From contig CAAFQK010000024.1 in NCBI GenBank assembly GCA_900765115.1, forward strand, positions 1 to 64,000: DNA of 64,000 nucleotides, written 5' to 3'. The stretch comes from an uncultured Collinsella sp. (GTDB taxonomy: Bacteria > Actinomycetota > Coriobacteriia > Coriobacteriales > Coriobacteriaceae). Below the pieces are notes generated by a model. That model made no database searches. It was given only the letters and a program-made list of their open reading frames with translations, and was not told the origin of the DNA. Shown here piece by piece: positions 9,486-18,659 of the stretch. Position numbers and translations under genes: made by a program. How positions within the stretch are numbered: position 1 is the stretch's first letter; each line of letters starts with the position of its first letter.

Positions 9486-10589
9486 CTACCCCCTCAGCGA
9501 TTCGATGAGGAAGGCAGCAACCACGCCTGGGCCTCCAACCGAGGCGTAATACTTAGCACGCCCCAAGGCACCATCCGTCGCAAAACTCGGATGCTCGTCA
9601 ACCCAGCCCTCGGGATCTTTGAGGATGGCAGCGAGATTTGCGCGCTTCCACGGTTTGAGGTCGTCAAGCGAAAAGTCCCCGGCGTCCAAGGCCGTCTGAA
9701 ATTCCTTGGCCATCTGCACCAGGAACTCCTTATAGAACTTAGGCGCCAGGCGCACGTAGTTCCACATGTACGAATCGTACTTAATAAGTTGATTGAACTT
9801 GAGCATGCGCGCGACGTCATCACTTGCGTGATTGCGAGCGTAATCCTCTCGGATCCAGCGCTCGATCTCGGCGTATTCAGCATTGACGCAAAAGACCTTG
9901 GCCGAAGAATTGACCGAGGAGTTCTCGTTGTCCTGGCGATACGACAAAACAGCATCATGCAGGTAAACAGCCTTATCGGCGCACGCGATCACCTTAAAGG
10001 CGAATGACGTGTCCTGAAAGGATGCCCCCGGAGTCGGCAGGAACTTAATGCCGTTGCGCTCAAGAAAATCGCGACGGTACACTGCCGACCAAATCGACGG
10101 CTTTTGCTTAAAGAACTGCGTCGTATCGCTCGGGTGCACTGGCTTGCCACAGTCCTTGGCTTTAAACATCTCGTGCAGCGAACGGCGCTCCTCGGGCTTA
10201 GACCAGTAGAAATCAAAGTTCGCCTTCGCAAAGTCGGCATTATTGCTATCGGCGGCCGAGACAAGCTTTTCGAGTGCGTCGGACGCCATAAAGTCATCGG
10301 ACTCCAAGATGCCAACGTACTTGCCACGCGCCATCTCCAGACCGTGGTTCATCGAGTCGCCGTAGCCGCTGTTGGCCTTGTCGATCATCTTGACGCGCCT
10401 ATCGCGCTCCATATACTCGCGGATAATCGCCGGCGAGTTGTCGGTCGACCCGTCGTTAATGCAGATGATCTCAATATCCTTGAGCGTCTGCGCCAGGGCG
10501 GAATCGAGGCACTCGCGCAGGTAGCGCTGAACATTGTAAATGGGAATAAGCAGCGACAGAACAGGGCTGCCAGAGGCGTTAGTAGACAA
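9486..10589 (-). CDS. Family-2 glycosyltransferase, paralogue B; first gene of the operon
   Basis: The 367-residue protein starts at TTG 10589 after AAGGAGCACA. Motifs are LSLLIPIYNVQRYLRECLDS, ICINDGSTDNSPAI and GILESDDFM. It is the close paralogue of 7246-8364. It heads the minus-strand run of five glycosyltransferases and is divergent from the plus-strand glycosyltransferase at 10846, so the 256-bp gap should hold both promoters. A TATAAT at 10656-10661 is one candidate -10 for the plus-strand gene. Confidence 0.85.
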   Translation of the reverse strand: MSTNASGSPVLSLLIPIYNVQRYLRECLDSALAQTLKDIEIICINDGSTDNSPAIIREYMERDRRVKMIDKANSGYGDSMNHGLEMARGKYVGILESDDFMASDALEKLVSAADSNNADFAKANFDFYWSKPEERRSLHEMFKAKDCGKPVHPSDTTQFFKQKPSIWSAVYRRDFLERNGIKFLPTPGASFQDTSFAFKVIACADKAVYLHDAVLSYRQDNENSSVNSSAKVFCVNAEYAEIERWIREDYARNHASDDVARMLKFNQLIKYDSYMWNYVRLAPKFYKEFLVQMAKEFQTALDAGDFSLDDLKPWKRANLAAILKDPEGWVDEHPSFATDGALGRAKYYASVGGPGVVAAFLIESLRG

Positions 10590-10845
10590 ATGTGCTCCTT
10601 AGGAAATACCTGTCGTTTCATGGTATCAAAGGGTCAGCGCGCCGGCGGGCGTTTATATAATCTATGGAGCCTCTTGCGGGCAAAGCAGCCCCACGTCATG
10701 CGGCGGGCCCATGGCAGGTTCCTGCGTTTTATTCAAAGCTTGCCGCCAAGGTGCGCCGAGCCTTTACAATAGAACAGTCCCAAGGACGTATTCGATAGCT
10801 TCCGCGCAGCACTCGCCCGCCGCGCGTGAAAGGATATATTGCCCC

Positions 10846-11865
10846 ATGACTTCCACCCTCCCCGCCCCCATCGATAAGCTCGCCATCGTCGTCGTTACGT
10901 ACAAGCGCCAGGAACTCCTGGCCAATTTGTTCGACTCCATGACCGAGCTCACGGCCGCGCCCTGGCGCATCGTGATTGTCGATAACGAGAATTCGCGCGA
11001 GACCGAGGCCATGTGCACCGCATTCAACGAGCGCCTGGCCAACCTGTGGGGTATCGACACCGAGCAGCCCGACGCGCAGGGCGGCACCGACCGTGTCATC
11101 TACGCCCCGCAGCTCGAAAACGGCGGCGGTGCGGGCGGCTTCTCCGCCGGCACTAAATGCGCCTACGACTTGGGGGCCCAGTGGTTCTGGGTCATGGACG
11201 ATGACGTGCTCGTCATCCCCGAAGGCATCGAGCGCTTGGCCAAGTGGACCGACCGCTACGACGTCATCCAGGGTTCGCGCCTGGACTTTGACGGCGGCGC
11301 CTTCTTTTGGCAGTACCAGCTCATCCTTTCACTCGGCATTCCTAACCCCATCGCCAAGTGGGATCTGGGTCCCGAGGGCTACCGCACTATGAACCAGCTG
11401 TGCTTTGAGGGCGGAATGTTCTCGCGCCGCGTGGTCGACAAGATTGGCCTGCCCGATGCGCGCTTCTTTATCTACGGCGACGATGCCTGCTACGGCTACG
11501 TGGCCAGCCAGCACTTCCCCGCCGCCGTTGTTGCCGACGTGGTGCTCAAGCGCGCCCGCGCCGTCTCTAACTGGGATATCGCCGGCAAGCGCCAGCTCAA
11601 CTCCACGAGCGACACCAACCGCTACTACATCATGCGCAACCGAGGCTTCCTCGCTCGCTATATGCAGATCTACGGTGACTACCACCCCATGCTGTTCCGC
11701 CTGGGCAATGCCGCGACCTTCTGCAAGGAATTCATTCGCCTGGCCGCGGTCGACAAGTGCTTTAAGACCGGCATTCCGGCGCTGCGCCGAGGCATGAAGG
11801 ACGCCCGCAAGATCATCAAGGATCCCAACTGGAAGCCCATGCCGCCTATGAAGAACACCGAGTAA
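10846..11865 (+). CDS. Galactofuranosyl/rhamnosyltransferase-like family-2 glycosyltransferase
   Basis: The 339-residue product starts at ATG 10846 (MTSTLPAPIDKLAIVVVTYK); the open frame extends upstream but without a plausible start. It has VDNENS, the glycine-rich LENGGGAGGFSAGTK, WVMDDDVLV as the DXD metal motif, and YGDDACYGYVA as the likely catalytic-base segment. This set resembles GlfT2-like galactofuranosyltransferases and rhamnosyltransferases. It is divergent from the five-gene operon and likely serves the same cell-wall polysaccharide. Confidence 0.8.
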   Translation: MTSTLPAPIDKLAIVVVTYKRQELLANLFDSMTELTAAPWRIVIVDNENSRETEAMCTAFNERLANLWGIDTEQPDAQGGTDRVIYAPQLENGGGAGGFSAGTKCAYDLGAQWFWVMDDDVLVIPEGIERLAKWTDRYDVIQGSRLDFDGGAFFWQYQLILSLGIPNPIAKWDLGPEGYRTMNQLCFEGGMFSRRVVDKIGLPDARFFIYGDDACYGYVASQHFPAAVVADVVLKRARAVSNWDIAGKRQLNSTSDTNRYYIMRNRGFLARYMQIYGDYHPMLFRLGNAATFCKEFIRLAAVDKCFKTGIPALRRGMKDARKIIKDPNWKPMPPMKNTE

Positions 11866-11889
11866 CGGAAGCCGGAAACACCTCGGCGC

Positions 11890-13689
11890 TTAAAGCCGCT
11901 GGCACACCGCCGTCACGCGCCGCCCGTCAAAACCGAACCCCCAGCGCATGCGACCCACGCCGGGGCGCGGCACACGGATATCGTCGATGCCGTCGCGCTC
12001 TATGTCGAGTAGCGACTGCACGGCCAGCAATTCCAACCCCAGCGCATCCACATCGGGGTCATACATCATATTGATCGTTATAAGCGGGCGCTCGTCCAGC
12101 ATGCCAATCGTGTCTGCTACGTCGAACACAGTGCCCGTAGGGAAAACCTGGATGTCCCAGCGACTCGTGCCACACTTTCGCCTCGAGGCAGGATTGGCAT
12201 AGCCCGGCAAGCCAAAGCAGAGCCCCTGCAAGAGCAGATGATATGGCAGCGGCGTATCTGGGTCGGTCTCACCGATTCCCGCATCCCCCAGGATGCGACT
12301 TAGCGCCCGCCTCACGGTATCCTCGTTCCCACGGCACAGCCCGTCGCGAAACGCATCGACGTCTCGAATGTCTTCGGCAGCGCACTCAAACCACTCAACA
12401 ATCACTAGACGCAAGGCCTGGCGAAGCTCGTTATTGGGCAATCGCAAAGCACGGAGCCGATCGCCATGCTCTGACTCCTCAGTCATATCCGTCGTGAGAA
12501 AACCGGACAGATACAGCGCTGTCCACATGCCATCGTCAGGCGAGACATCTGGCTCTGCAGTGCCCAAACAAAGCGGGACCTCAGCACACCCATGGGCCTC
12601 GAGCAAATCAAACAAGACCGAAAGGCGGTCGAGATTCCACCCGGCAACTACCCTACTCAGGCAATCCGCATACCCATACAGATCGGCGCGCACAGGCGCC
12701 GTGCAACCTCGGTCCAGAAAACCGATCACACGCGCTGGACTCGAGCAATAGGCCCTGCCAAACCGATACCCCTCGAGCCATTCACGCGCATCATCCAGGT
12801 ATTCCTCGCGCCCAGCATGATTCAAAAGAGCCTCGACCTCGGCATCCGCAAAACCGAACCAACGGTCACACCAGGTCGAAAGCGGCGTCGTCAGACAATA
12901 CGAGCAGCCATGCAAAGAAAGCGCCGCTTCGGCAGGACCGGGACACTCCCCCATCAGACACGTCAGCCGCAACGAATCGCGCGCAGCGACAATGGCGTCG
13001 AACAGCACGCGATCGAATAGCCCTGCCGGATCAGCACCGGAAGCGCCCCTCGCGCTTGCACGGCCCAACCATGCCGCATCGTACCCATCAACGAGCAATA
13101 CAACCTGCTCATCGCAGGCCATCTCCAGCAGCTCAATGAGCACGCCAAGCACCGAGGCGACCTCATCCTCGCTCGCCGCGCCACGCGCAACGCGTTCGAT
13201 GTGACGTACCTTGTCTCGAGCTAAATCCGGAGCCTCCAAAAGCGCCAGCAGGCGAGCGCACTCGTCCGAAAGAGCATCGCGCACGACGTCGGCAACATCG
13301 GTGCCACGCCTCGCAGCGCCAGAAAAGTCCAGCGATATCACCGGATAGCAAGCGTACTCATCCCGATAGCGCCCGCCGTCCGCATCCCAAATCTGAGCAT
13401 CGCCAAACAAAAGCTGACCAGCGCGACCGACCGCTGGACGCTCCAGAAAAGCCCTGAGCATCGACAAGTTCATGCTCTTGCCAAAACCCTCGGGTCGACA
13501 GCACACCACAACGGACGCGTCGCAGTTCAACACATCGGCAATAAACATGGTCTTGTCGACCAGCGTGCAGCAACCAAGAGCCTCCGCATAGTCGCGCACG
13601 CCAATGGGCAAAGCCGCATCGTCGGCACAGCCGATCAAACGCACGCCAAAGCCGGCAGCACAACCATTATTTGCCTGTTCAGACAGCAA
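11890..13689 (-). CDS. AAA-ATPase-like protein with degenerate PD-(D/E)XK tail
   Basis: I place the start at TTG 13689, six bases after AGGGGG, giving 599 residues; the frame upstream has unnatural Cys-rich sequence. The N-terminal part matches the AAA-ATPase-like family (PF09820 type): LPIGVRDYAEAL, LVDKTMFIADVL, and the P-loop variant VVVCCRPEGFGKSMNLSML, then VVLLVDGYDAAW as Walker B. The C-terminus corresponds to the usual nuclease domain and keeps a WDIQV aspartate, but the expected ExK strand reads LITINMMYD, so nuclease activity is doubtful. Such genes are abundant in gut anaerobes; their role is unknown. Confidence 0.75.
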   Translation of the reverse strand: MLSEQANNGCAAGFGVRLIGCADDAALPIGVRDYAEALGCCTLVDKTMFIADVLNCDASVVVCCRPEGFGKSMNLSMLRAFLERPAVGRAGQLLFGDAQIWDADGGRYRDEYACYPVISLDFSGAARRGTDVADVVRDALSDECARLLALLEAPDLARDKVRHIERVARGAASEDEVASVLGVLIELLEMACDEQVVLLVDGYDAAWLGRASARGASGADPAGLFDRVLFDAIVAARDSLRLTCLMGECPGPAEAALSLHGCSYCLTTPLSTWCDRWFGFADAEVEALLNHAGREEYLDDAREWLEGYRFGRAYCSSPARVIGFLDRGCTAPVRADLYGYADCLSRVVAGWNLDRLSVLFDLLEAHGCAEVPLCLGTAEPDVSPDDGMWTALYLSGFLTTDMTEESEHGDRLRALRLPNNELRQALRLVIVEWFECAAEDIRDVDAFRDGLCRGNEDTVRRALSRILGDAGIGETDPDTPLPYHLLLQGLCFGLPGYANPASRRKCGTSRWDIQVFPTGTVFDVADTIGMLDERPLITINMMYDPDVDALGLELLAVQSLLDIERDGIDDIRVPRPGVGRMRWGFGFDGRRVTAVCQRL

Positions 13690-13888
13690 AACGTTCCCCC
13701 TAAATCGCAACACGATGCCAATTGTAATGACCGCATCGCATGTACCGATATCGCCGCGCAAACATATCGGGCAACGGTAGCAACAAGAGGTGTGAGGGGG
13801 CACAACTAATCGTTGCACAACAAAACGGGGCCCGACGCATTCGCACCGGACCCCGTCCCGATTCTTTAGTTATCTGGCAACCGAGAGG

Positions 13889-15682
13889 CTACTCCTCCGA
13901 GCCGTCCTCCCCAGAAGCCTTCTTCTGCTGATCGAGCTTATGCTTACCACTTACGATAGACGTAGCGCCCAGTGTGGCCAAGCTCGCGCTGGCAAGGCTC
14001 GCCATCACAATCAGATCGCCCGTCTTGGGCATGTTGCCGCCCGAGGACTTGGTAGCTGTAGTCGTCGTGGTCGTGGTAGTCACCGTTTTGGAGTCATTTT
14101 GCTCCTGATTCTGGTTGTCAGCACCGCTCTTGTCGTCGTCTTCGGACTGTTTCTTTTCGTCCTCGGTCTTTTTCTTTTCGCCCTCGGTTTTGCTCTTGTC
14201 CTTCTCCTCAGATTCAGACTTCTTACCCTCGTCCTTCTCATCAGAGCTAGGACCCTTATCGGATTCATTCTTCTCGGAAGCCTTGTCCTTGGAGTCGCCC
14301 TTTGCGGCTTCGGTCTTTTCCGTGGAAACCTGATCAGAGTTGTCCTTGTTCTGGGTCGAGCCGTTATTGACGCCAGCCATCAGCGAAGAGCCCGGCGTAG
14401 AACCAAGCTGCACGGAGAAAGAAGGCTTCTTGTCCGGCGAAGCAACGGGAGCGTCCGGCGCCTTATTCGAGTCGCCCTTGGAAGCATCGGAATCAGGGGT
14501 TGTGTCAGAGCCGGAGCCGTTGTTAGAGCCGGTGTCAACGGACGAATCGCTCGAGCCGGTAGATGAGTTAGAGGTGTCAGCGTCGGTCGAACCAGAAGCG
14601 TCGCTGTCCGTATTGCCGGCAGAGCTTGAAGGCGAATCGCCCGCAGCAGAGCCGTTCGAGGTAGAGCCGTCGTTGGTAGTGCCACCAGCAGAGCCATTAC
14701 CGTCAGCATCGGTCGAGGGCGCATCCATCCTGTCATCGTTGGCATCGTCACTCGAGTCGTCATTCGAATCAGGTGTCGGAGAGGGCGCCGGTGTGGGCTC
14801 GGGCTGCACGGGCGTCGCGGCGGCAGCCTCGTCCTCAGCGATATAAACCAAGCAGTCCTTTAGCTCGTTGCGGTAGCGGTTCTTCCAGCCCTCATGATAC
14901 TGGGGCTGACTTGAAAACTTGGTGGCAACATTGTTGACCACGCTATTGGAGAGCGCCGTCACAAATTCGCGGTCGGACATATCGTTGGAAAGATTCGCCC
15001 AGCGGAAAAAGTCCCTGCAGCCACCAGTGCCGCACATGTTGGTAATGCTCCACACCATGCCCTTGACGCAATCGGCGCGGCCCGAAATATCAATACCCAG
15101 GCCGCTCTTGAGCCACGCCTCGGTCACCGCATAGTACGAGTTGTACGCATAGGCATCTTGAAGTGCTGAGAACTCAACAGGATCGGTGTTGTACGCACCT
15201 TGGAAGGCATCCTGAGCGATATGGCCCAACTCGGTGAGCTGGCCGTTCTCGTACATGGCATTGCTCGTGTTGGAAATCTCGCTGCCGCGATCAATCGCAT
15301 CCTTGAGCATGCTGTATTTTTCGGGGTTGTAGTTGTAGGCCTGCTTCATAAACGGGATGAGCGACCAACGACGGTCGAACTGGTAATAGCCCAGCGCGTT
15401 GTAGCCGTCACCATACGAAAAGCCCTGGTTATAGTTGCCATGGCTCTCGTACTTGGTAAAGTACTTCATCTCGGGAGTCACGTTGACAAACGAAACGCCC
15501 TGGACCGACCTCAGCACACCCGAGAAGGACTGCTGGGTGTAAAGGCCCTTATCGATATCGGTGGCATCCGAGGCAACGCCCGGCGTTGGCTCCTCGGCAG
15601 CGGCGGGCGCGGGCGCGGTAACGGCGCCAAACGAAAGCGCCAGCGTCAGGCCCGCGACAATAGCAGAATGCTTGGGCTGCAT
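13889..15682 (-). CDS. Sortase-anchored surface protein with lysozyme-like N-terminal domain and Ser/Asp-rich stalk
   Basis: The 597-residue protein starts at ATG 15682 after GGAGGATCTT. It has a signal peptide (about residues 1-29, ending APAAAEE), then a globular domain to about residue 290 with YFTKYESHGNYNQ and GYNALGYYQFDRRW, reminiscent of lysozyme-like muramidase domains. A Pro-rich hinge follows, then about 250 residues of Ser/Asp/Gly/Thr and later Lys/Glu low-complexity stalk. The C-terminus is NMPKTGD, a hydrophobic helix and a basic tail: a sortase sorting signal. Expected location is the cell wall; the muralytic role is inference. Confidence 0.8.
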   Translation of the reverse strand: MQPKHSAIVAGLTLALSFGAVTAPAPAAAEEPTPGVASDATDIDKGLYTQQSFSGVLRSVQGVSFVNVTPEMKYFTKYESHGNYNQGFSYGDGYNALGYYQFDRRWSLIPFMKQAYNYNPEKYSMLKDAIDRGSEISNTSNAMYENGQLTELGHIAQDAFQGAYNTDPVEFSALQDAYAYNSYYAVTEAWLKSGLGIDISGRADCVKGMVWSITNMCGTGGCRDFFRWANLSNDMSDREFVTALSNSVVNNVATKFSSQPQYHEGWKNRYRNELKDCLVYIAEDEAAAATPVQPEPTPAPSPTPDSNDDSSDDANDDRMDAPSTDADGNGSAGGTTNDGSTSNGSAAGDSPSSSAGNTDSDASGSTDADTSNSSTGSSDSSVDTGSNNGSGSDTTPDSDASKGDSNKAPDAPVASPDKKPSFSVQLGSTPGSSLMAGVNNGSTQNKDNSDQVSTEKTEAAKGDSKDKASEKNESDKGPSSDEKDEGKKSESEEKDKSKTEGEKKKTEDEKKQSEDDDKSGADNQNQEQNDSKTVTTTTTTTTATKSSGGNMPKTGDLIVMASLASASLATLGATSIVSGKHKLDQQKKASGEDGSEE

Positions 15683-15821
15683 AAGATCCTCCCTGCATTG
15701 GTGTAGTTAAAGTGCGGTTTGCAAAGATAGAATTAAGTATTGCAGCTCACCCGTTGTTGCACAACAACCCCTCGGTAAACGGCAACAACCCTCCGCGAAA
15801 TCTTAAGGAATTGCGCTCAAC

Positions 15822-16253
15822 CTACAGCTTAATGTCAAAGTTGATCTCGGGGACGGCGGCTAGGTCGGCCAGCGTCACGCCGTCGACGTACTTTTCGATT
15901 ACATCGTCCAGGCCGCGCCAGAACTTGACGGTCGAGCACAGATCGCTACGGGTGCAGCTGTTGTCAATGCCGTCGCACGCCACCGGGGCAGTGCTGCCCT
16001 CGACGGCGCGCAGGATGTCGCCGGCACGCACCTCGGCCGGGTCCTTGGCCATCATGTAGCCGCCGCCCTTGCCGCGCACGCTCTTAAGCAGGCCCGCCTT
16101 CATAAGCGGACGAACCAGCTGCTCCAGATATTTCTGCGAAATGCGCTCGCGGTCGGCAACCTCGCGCAGGGCAATCTTGCCCTCGGCGTCACCGAGCGCT
16201 GCAATATAAATCATCAAACGGAGGGCATAGCGGCCCTTAGAAGAAATGAGCAT
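15822..16253 (-). CDS. Rrf2-family Fe-S regulator (IscR/SufR-like)
   Basis: From ATG 16253 the 143-residue protein begins MLISSKGRYALRLMIYIA, the typical Rrf2 start, then has a winged helix with REVADRERISQKYLEQL. It has three cysteines in C-x6-C-x5-C spacing (ACDGIDNSCTRSDLC), the expected 2Fe-2S ligand set. It is divergent from sufC, so it most likely senses Fe-S status and controls the suf operon and itself. The frame extends 18 codons upstream but without family similarity. Confidence 0.88.
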   Translation of the reverse strand: MLISSKGRYALRLMIYIAALGDAEGKIALREVADRERISQKYLEQLVRPLMKAGLLKSVRGKGGGYMMAKDPAEVRAGDILRAVEGSTAPVACDGIDNSCTRSDLCSTVKFWRGLDDVIEKYVDGVTLADLAAVPEINFDIKL

Positions 16254-16325
16254 ACCTACCCTTCCATAACGCTGGGGACAAGCACTACCGATGAATTTGT
16301 CCCACAATCTAAAAAGTCGAGTGGA

Positions 16326-16369
16326 TTAGTCGGGTTTTCCCTTGACTAACGCCGAACCCATAGTAACTT
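16326..16369 (+). promoter_or_regulatory. suf promoter with overlapping dyad operator
   Basis: TTGACT at 16342-16347 and TAACTT at 16364-16369, 16 bp apart, form a plausible promoter for sufC. An inverted repeat TTAGTC (16326-16331) and GACTAA (16344-16349) with a 12-bp centre overlaps the -35 box. This is the expected place for the divergent Rrf2-type regulator to bind and repress. No experimental support; the assignment rests on position and symmetry. Confidence 0.45.
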
Positions 16370-16433
16370 TATTCCGAGAAGATTCCTAGGGTTTAGTACA
16401 CCTATGAGTACACCATATACAGAGAGGGACAGC

Positions 16434-17234
16434 ATGAGCGCAAATCCGCTGCTTTCCATCGAAGGTCTGACCGCCTCCGTGGACGAGAAGACCATCCTCC
16501 ACAACGTCAACCTCAACGTCGCCGCCGGCGAGACCCACGTGCTGATGGGCCCCAACGGCGCCGGCAAGTCCACCCTCGGCCACCTGGTCATGGGCGACCC
16601 CGTCTACACGGTCAACGACGGCCGCATCGTCTTTGACGGCCAGGACATCACCGAGCTCACCACCGACAAGCGTTCGCGCGCCGGCCTGTTTCTGAGCTTC
16701 CAGGCCCCGGTCGAGATCCCGGGCGTGCCGCTGTCGAGCTTTTTGCGCGCCAGCATCGCCGGCCGCCCCGGCCTGGAGATGAAGGGCAAGGAGTTCCGAC
16801 GTCGCGTCAAGGAGCTCGCTGCCGAGCTCAACATGGACACCGCCTACCTCAACCGTGAGCTGGGCGTGGGCTTCTCGGGCGGCGAGAAAAAGAAGGTCGA
16901 GATGCTCCAGCTTCTGCTGCTGCAGCCCAAGCTCGCCATCCTGGACGAAACCGACTCCGGTCTGGACGTTGACGCCCTGTCCACCGTCAGCCACGGCATG
17001 GACGCCTACCGCAAGAGCTGCGACGGCTCCATGCTCATCATCACGCACAACACGCGCATCCTGGAGCACCTGGATGTCGACCGCGTCCACGTTATGGTCA
17101 AGGGCCATATTGTGCGCGAGGACGACGCCTCGCTCATCCCCTGGATTGACAAGAACGGCTTTGAGACCTTCGAGCGCGAGGCCGCCGAGCAGCGCGCCCA
17201 GGCCGAGGCCGCCGCTGCCGAGCAGCAGGCGTAA
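16434..17234 (+). CDS. sufC: Fe-S cluster assembly ATPase SufC
   Basis: The 266-residue ABC ATPase starts at ATG 16434 behind GAGAGGGAC. It shows Walker A GPNGAGKST at residues 39-47, the SufC-specific signature FSGGEKKKVEMLQ, Walker B LAILDETDSGLD and the H-loop LIITHNT. SufC forms the SufBC2D scaffold complex in the cytosol and uses ATP to remodel it during Fe-S cluster assembly. It is the first gene of a tightly packed sufCBDSU operon. Confidence 0.96.
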   Translation: MSANPLLSIEGLTASVDEKTILHNVNLNVAAGETHVLMGPNGAGKSTLGHLVMGDPVYTVNDGRIVFDGQDITELTTDKRSRAGLFLSFQAPVEIPGVPLSSFLRASIAGRPGLEMKGKEFRRRVKELAAELNMDTAYLNRELGVGFSGGEKKKVEMLQLLLLQPKLAILDETDSGLDVDALSTVSHGMDAYRKSCDGSMLIITHNTRILEHLDVDRVHVMVKGHIVREDDASLIPWIDKNGFETFEREAAEQRAQAEAAAAEQQA

Positions 17235-17246
17235 AGGGGCGACGCA

Positions 17247-18659
17247 ATGACCAAGAACCGCACCGAGGTCGCGGACATCGACCGCAGCCTCTACGACTTC
17301 ACCTATGGCGAGGAGGGATTCGAGCGTCTCGACGCCGGCATCACGCCCGACATCGTGCGCGAGATCAGCGCCAAGAAGGACGAGCCGCAGTGGATGCTCG
17401 ACCTGCGCTTAAAGTCCCTCGAGATATTCAATCGTTTTCCCGACCCGACGTGGGGCCCCTCCATCGAGGGCCTGGACATGGACAACATCGTCACCTACGT
17501 CAAGCCCAACACCGACCAAAAGCACGACTGGGAGTCGGTGCCCGACGACATCAAGAACACCTTTGAGCGCCTGGGCATCCCCGAGGCCGAGCGCAGCTAC
17601 CTGGCAGGCGTCGGCGCGCAGTACGACTCCGAGCTGGTCTACCACAACATGCAGGACACCGCGTCCAAGATGGGCATCGTCTACTCCGGCATCGAGGAGG
17701 CCCTGCACGACCCGCAGTGGGAACCGCTCATCCACGAGAAGTTTATGACGCTCATCCCGCCCACCGACCACAAGTTTGCGGCCCTGCACGGCGCCGTATG
17801 GTCGGGCGGCTCGTTTGTCTACGTGCCCAAGGGCACCAAGCTCGACTTCCCGCTGCAGAGCTACTTCCGTCTTAACGCCAAGGGCGCCGGCCAGTTTGAG
17901 CACACGCTCATCATCGTCGAGGACGACGCCGACCTGCACTTTATCGAGGGTTGCTCCGCGCCCAAGTACAACGTAGCCAACCTCCACGCCGGCGCCGTCG
18001 AGCTCTTTGTGGGCAAACGCGCACACCTGCGCTACTCGACCATCGAGAACTGGTCCAAGAACATGTACAACCTCAACACCAAGCGTGCGCGCGTGGACGA
18101 GGACGGCGACATCGAGTGGATCAGTGGCTCCTTCGGCAGCCACGTGGGCTACCTCTATCCCATGAGCGTGCTCAACGGCCGCCGCGCCCGTTCGAGCTTT
18201 ACCGGCATCACCTTTGCCGGCGCCGGCCAGAACCTCGATACCGGCTGCAAGGTCGTACTCAACGCGCCCGAGACCTCGGCGACCGTCGAGACCAAGGGCA
18301 TCTCCAAGAGCGGCGGCATCCAGACCTTCCGCAGCTCTATCGTGGCCACGCCCAAGGCCGAGGGCTCCAAGGCAACCGTGAGCTGCCAGTCGCTGATGCT
18401 CGACGACCAGAGCCGCTCCGACACTATTCCGGCCATGGACATCCGCGCCAAGAACGTCGACATCGGCCACGAGGCCACCATCGGTCGTATCGGCGACGAC
18501 AAGGTGTTCTACCTGATGAGCCGCGGTATCTCGGAGGAAGAAGCCCGCACCATGATCGTCAACGGCTTTGCCAACCCGGTCTCCAAGGAGCTGCCGCTGG
18601 AGTACGCCGTCGAGATGAACAACCTGATCAAGCTCGAGATGGAAGGAGCGATCGGATAA
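17247..18659 (+). CDS. sufB: Fe-S cluster scaffold protein SufB
   Basis: The 470-residue protein has the SufB-type N-terminal helical region, a long right-handed beta-helix core (GGSFVYVPKGTKLDFPLQSY, ENWSKNMYNLNTKR) and the C-terminal motif FYLMSRGISEEEARTMIVNGF shared by SufB and SufD. Nascent clusters assemble on the SufBC2D complex using sulfur from SufS/SufU. The start lies 12 bp after sufC; the stop overlaps the sufD start by one base. Confidence 0.96.
   Translation: MTKNRTEVADIDRSLYDFTYGEEGFERLDAGITPDIVREISAKKDEPQWMLDLRLKSLEIFNRFPDPTWGPSIEGLDMDNIVTYVKPNTDQKHDWESVPDDIKNTFERLGIPEAERSYLAGVGAQYDSELVYHNMQDTASKMGIVYSGIEEALHDPQWEPLIHEKFMTLIPPTDHKFAALHGAVWSGGSFVYVPKGTKLDFPLQSYFRLNAKGAGQFEHTLIIVEDDADLHFIEGCSAPKYNVANLHAGAVELFVGKRAHLRYSTIENWSKNMYNLNTKRARVDEDGDIEWISGSFGSHVGYLYPMSVLNGRRARSSFTGITFAGAGQNLDTGCKVVLNAPETSATVETKGISKSGGIQTFRSSIVATPKAEGSKATVSCQSLMLDDQSRSDTIPAMDIRAKNVDIGHEATIGRIGDDKVFYLMSRGISEEEARTMIVNGFANPVSKELPLEYAVEMNNLIKLEMEGAIG

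Noticed and set aside
14340..14846. Ser/Glu-rich plus-strand frame in the stalk region
   Set aside because: It is the antisense reading of the Ser/Asp repeat stalk of the sortase-anchored protein and has no own start signal.
17951..18658. N-terminal extension of SufD into the sufB region
   Set aside because: It is a Gln/Arg/His-rich shadow of sufB; sufD begins at ATG 18659.
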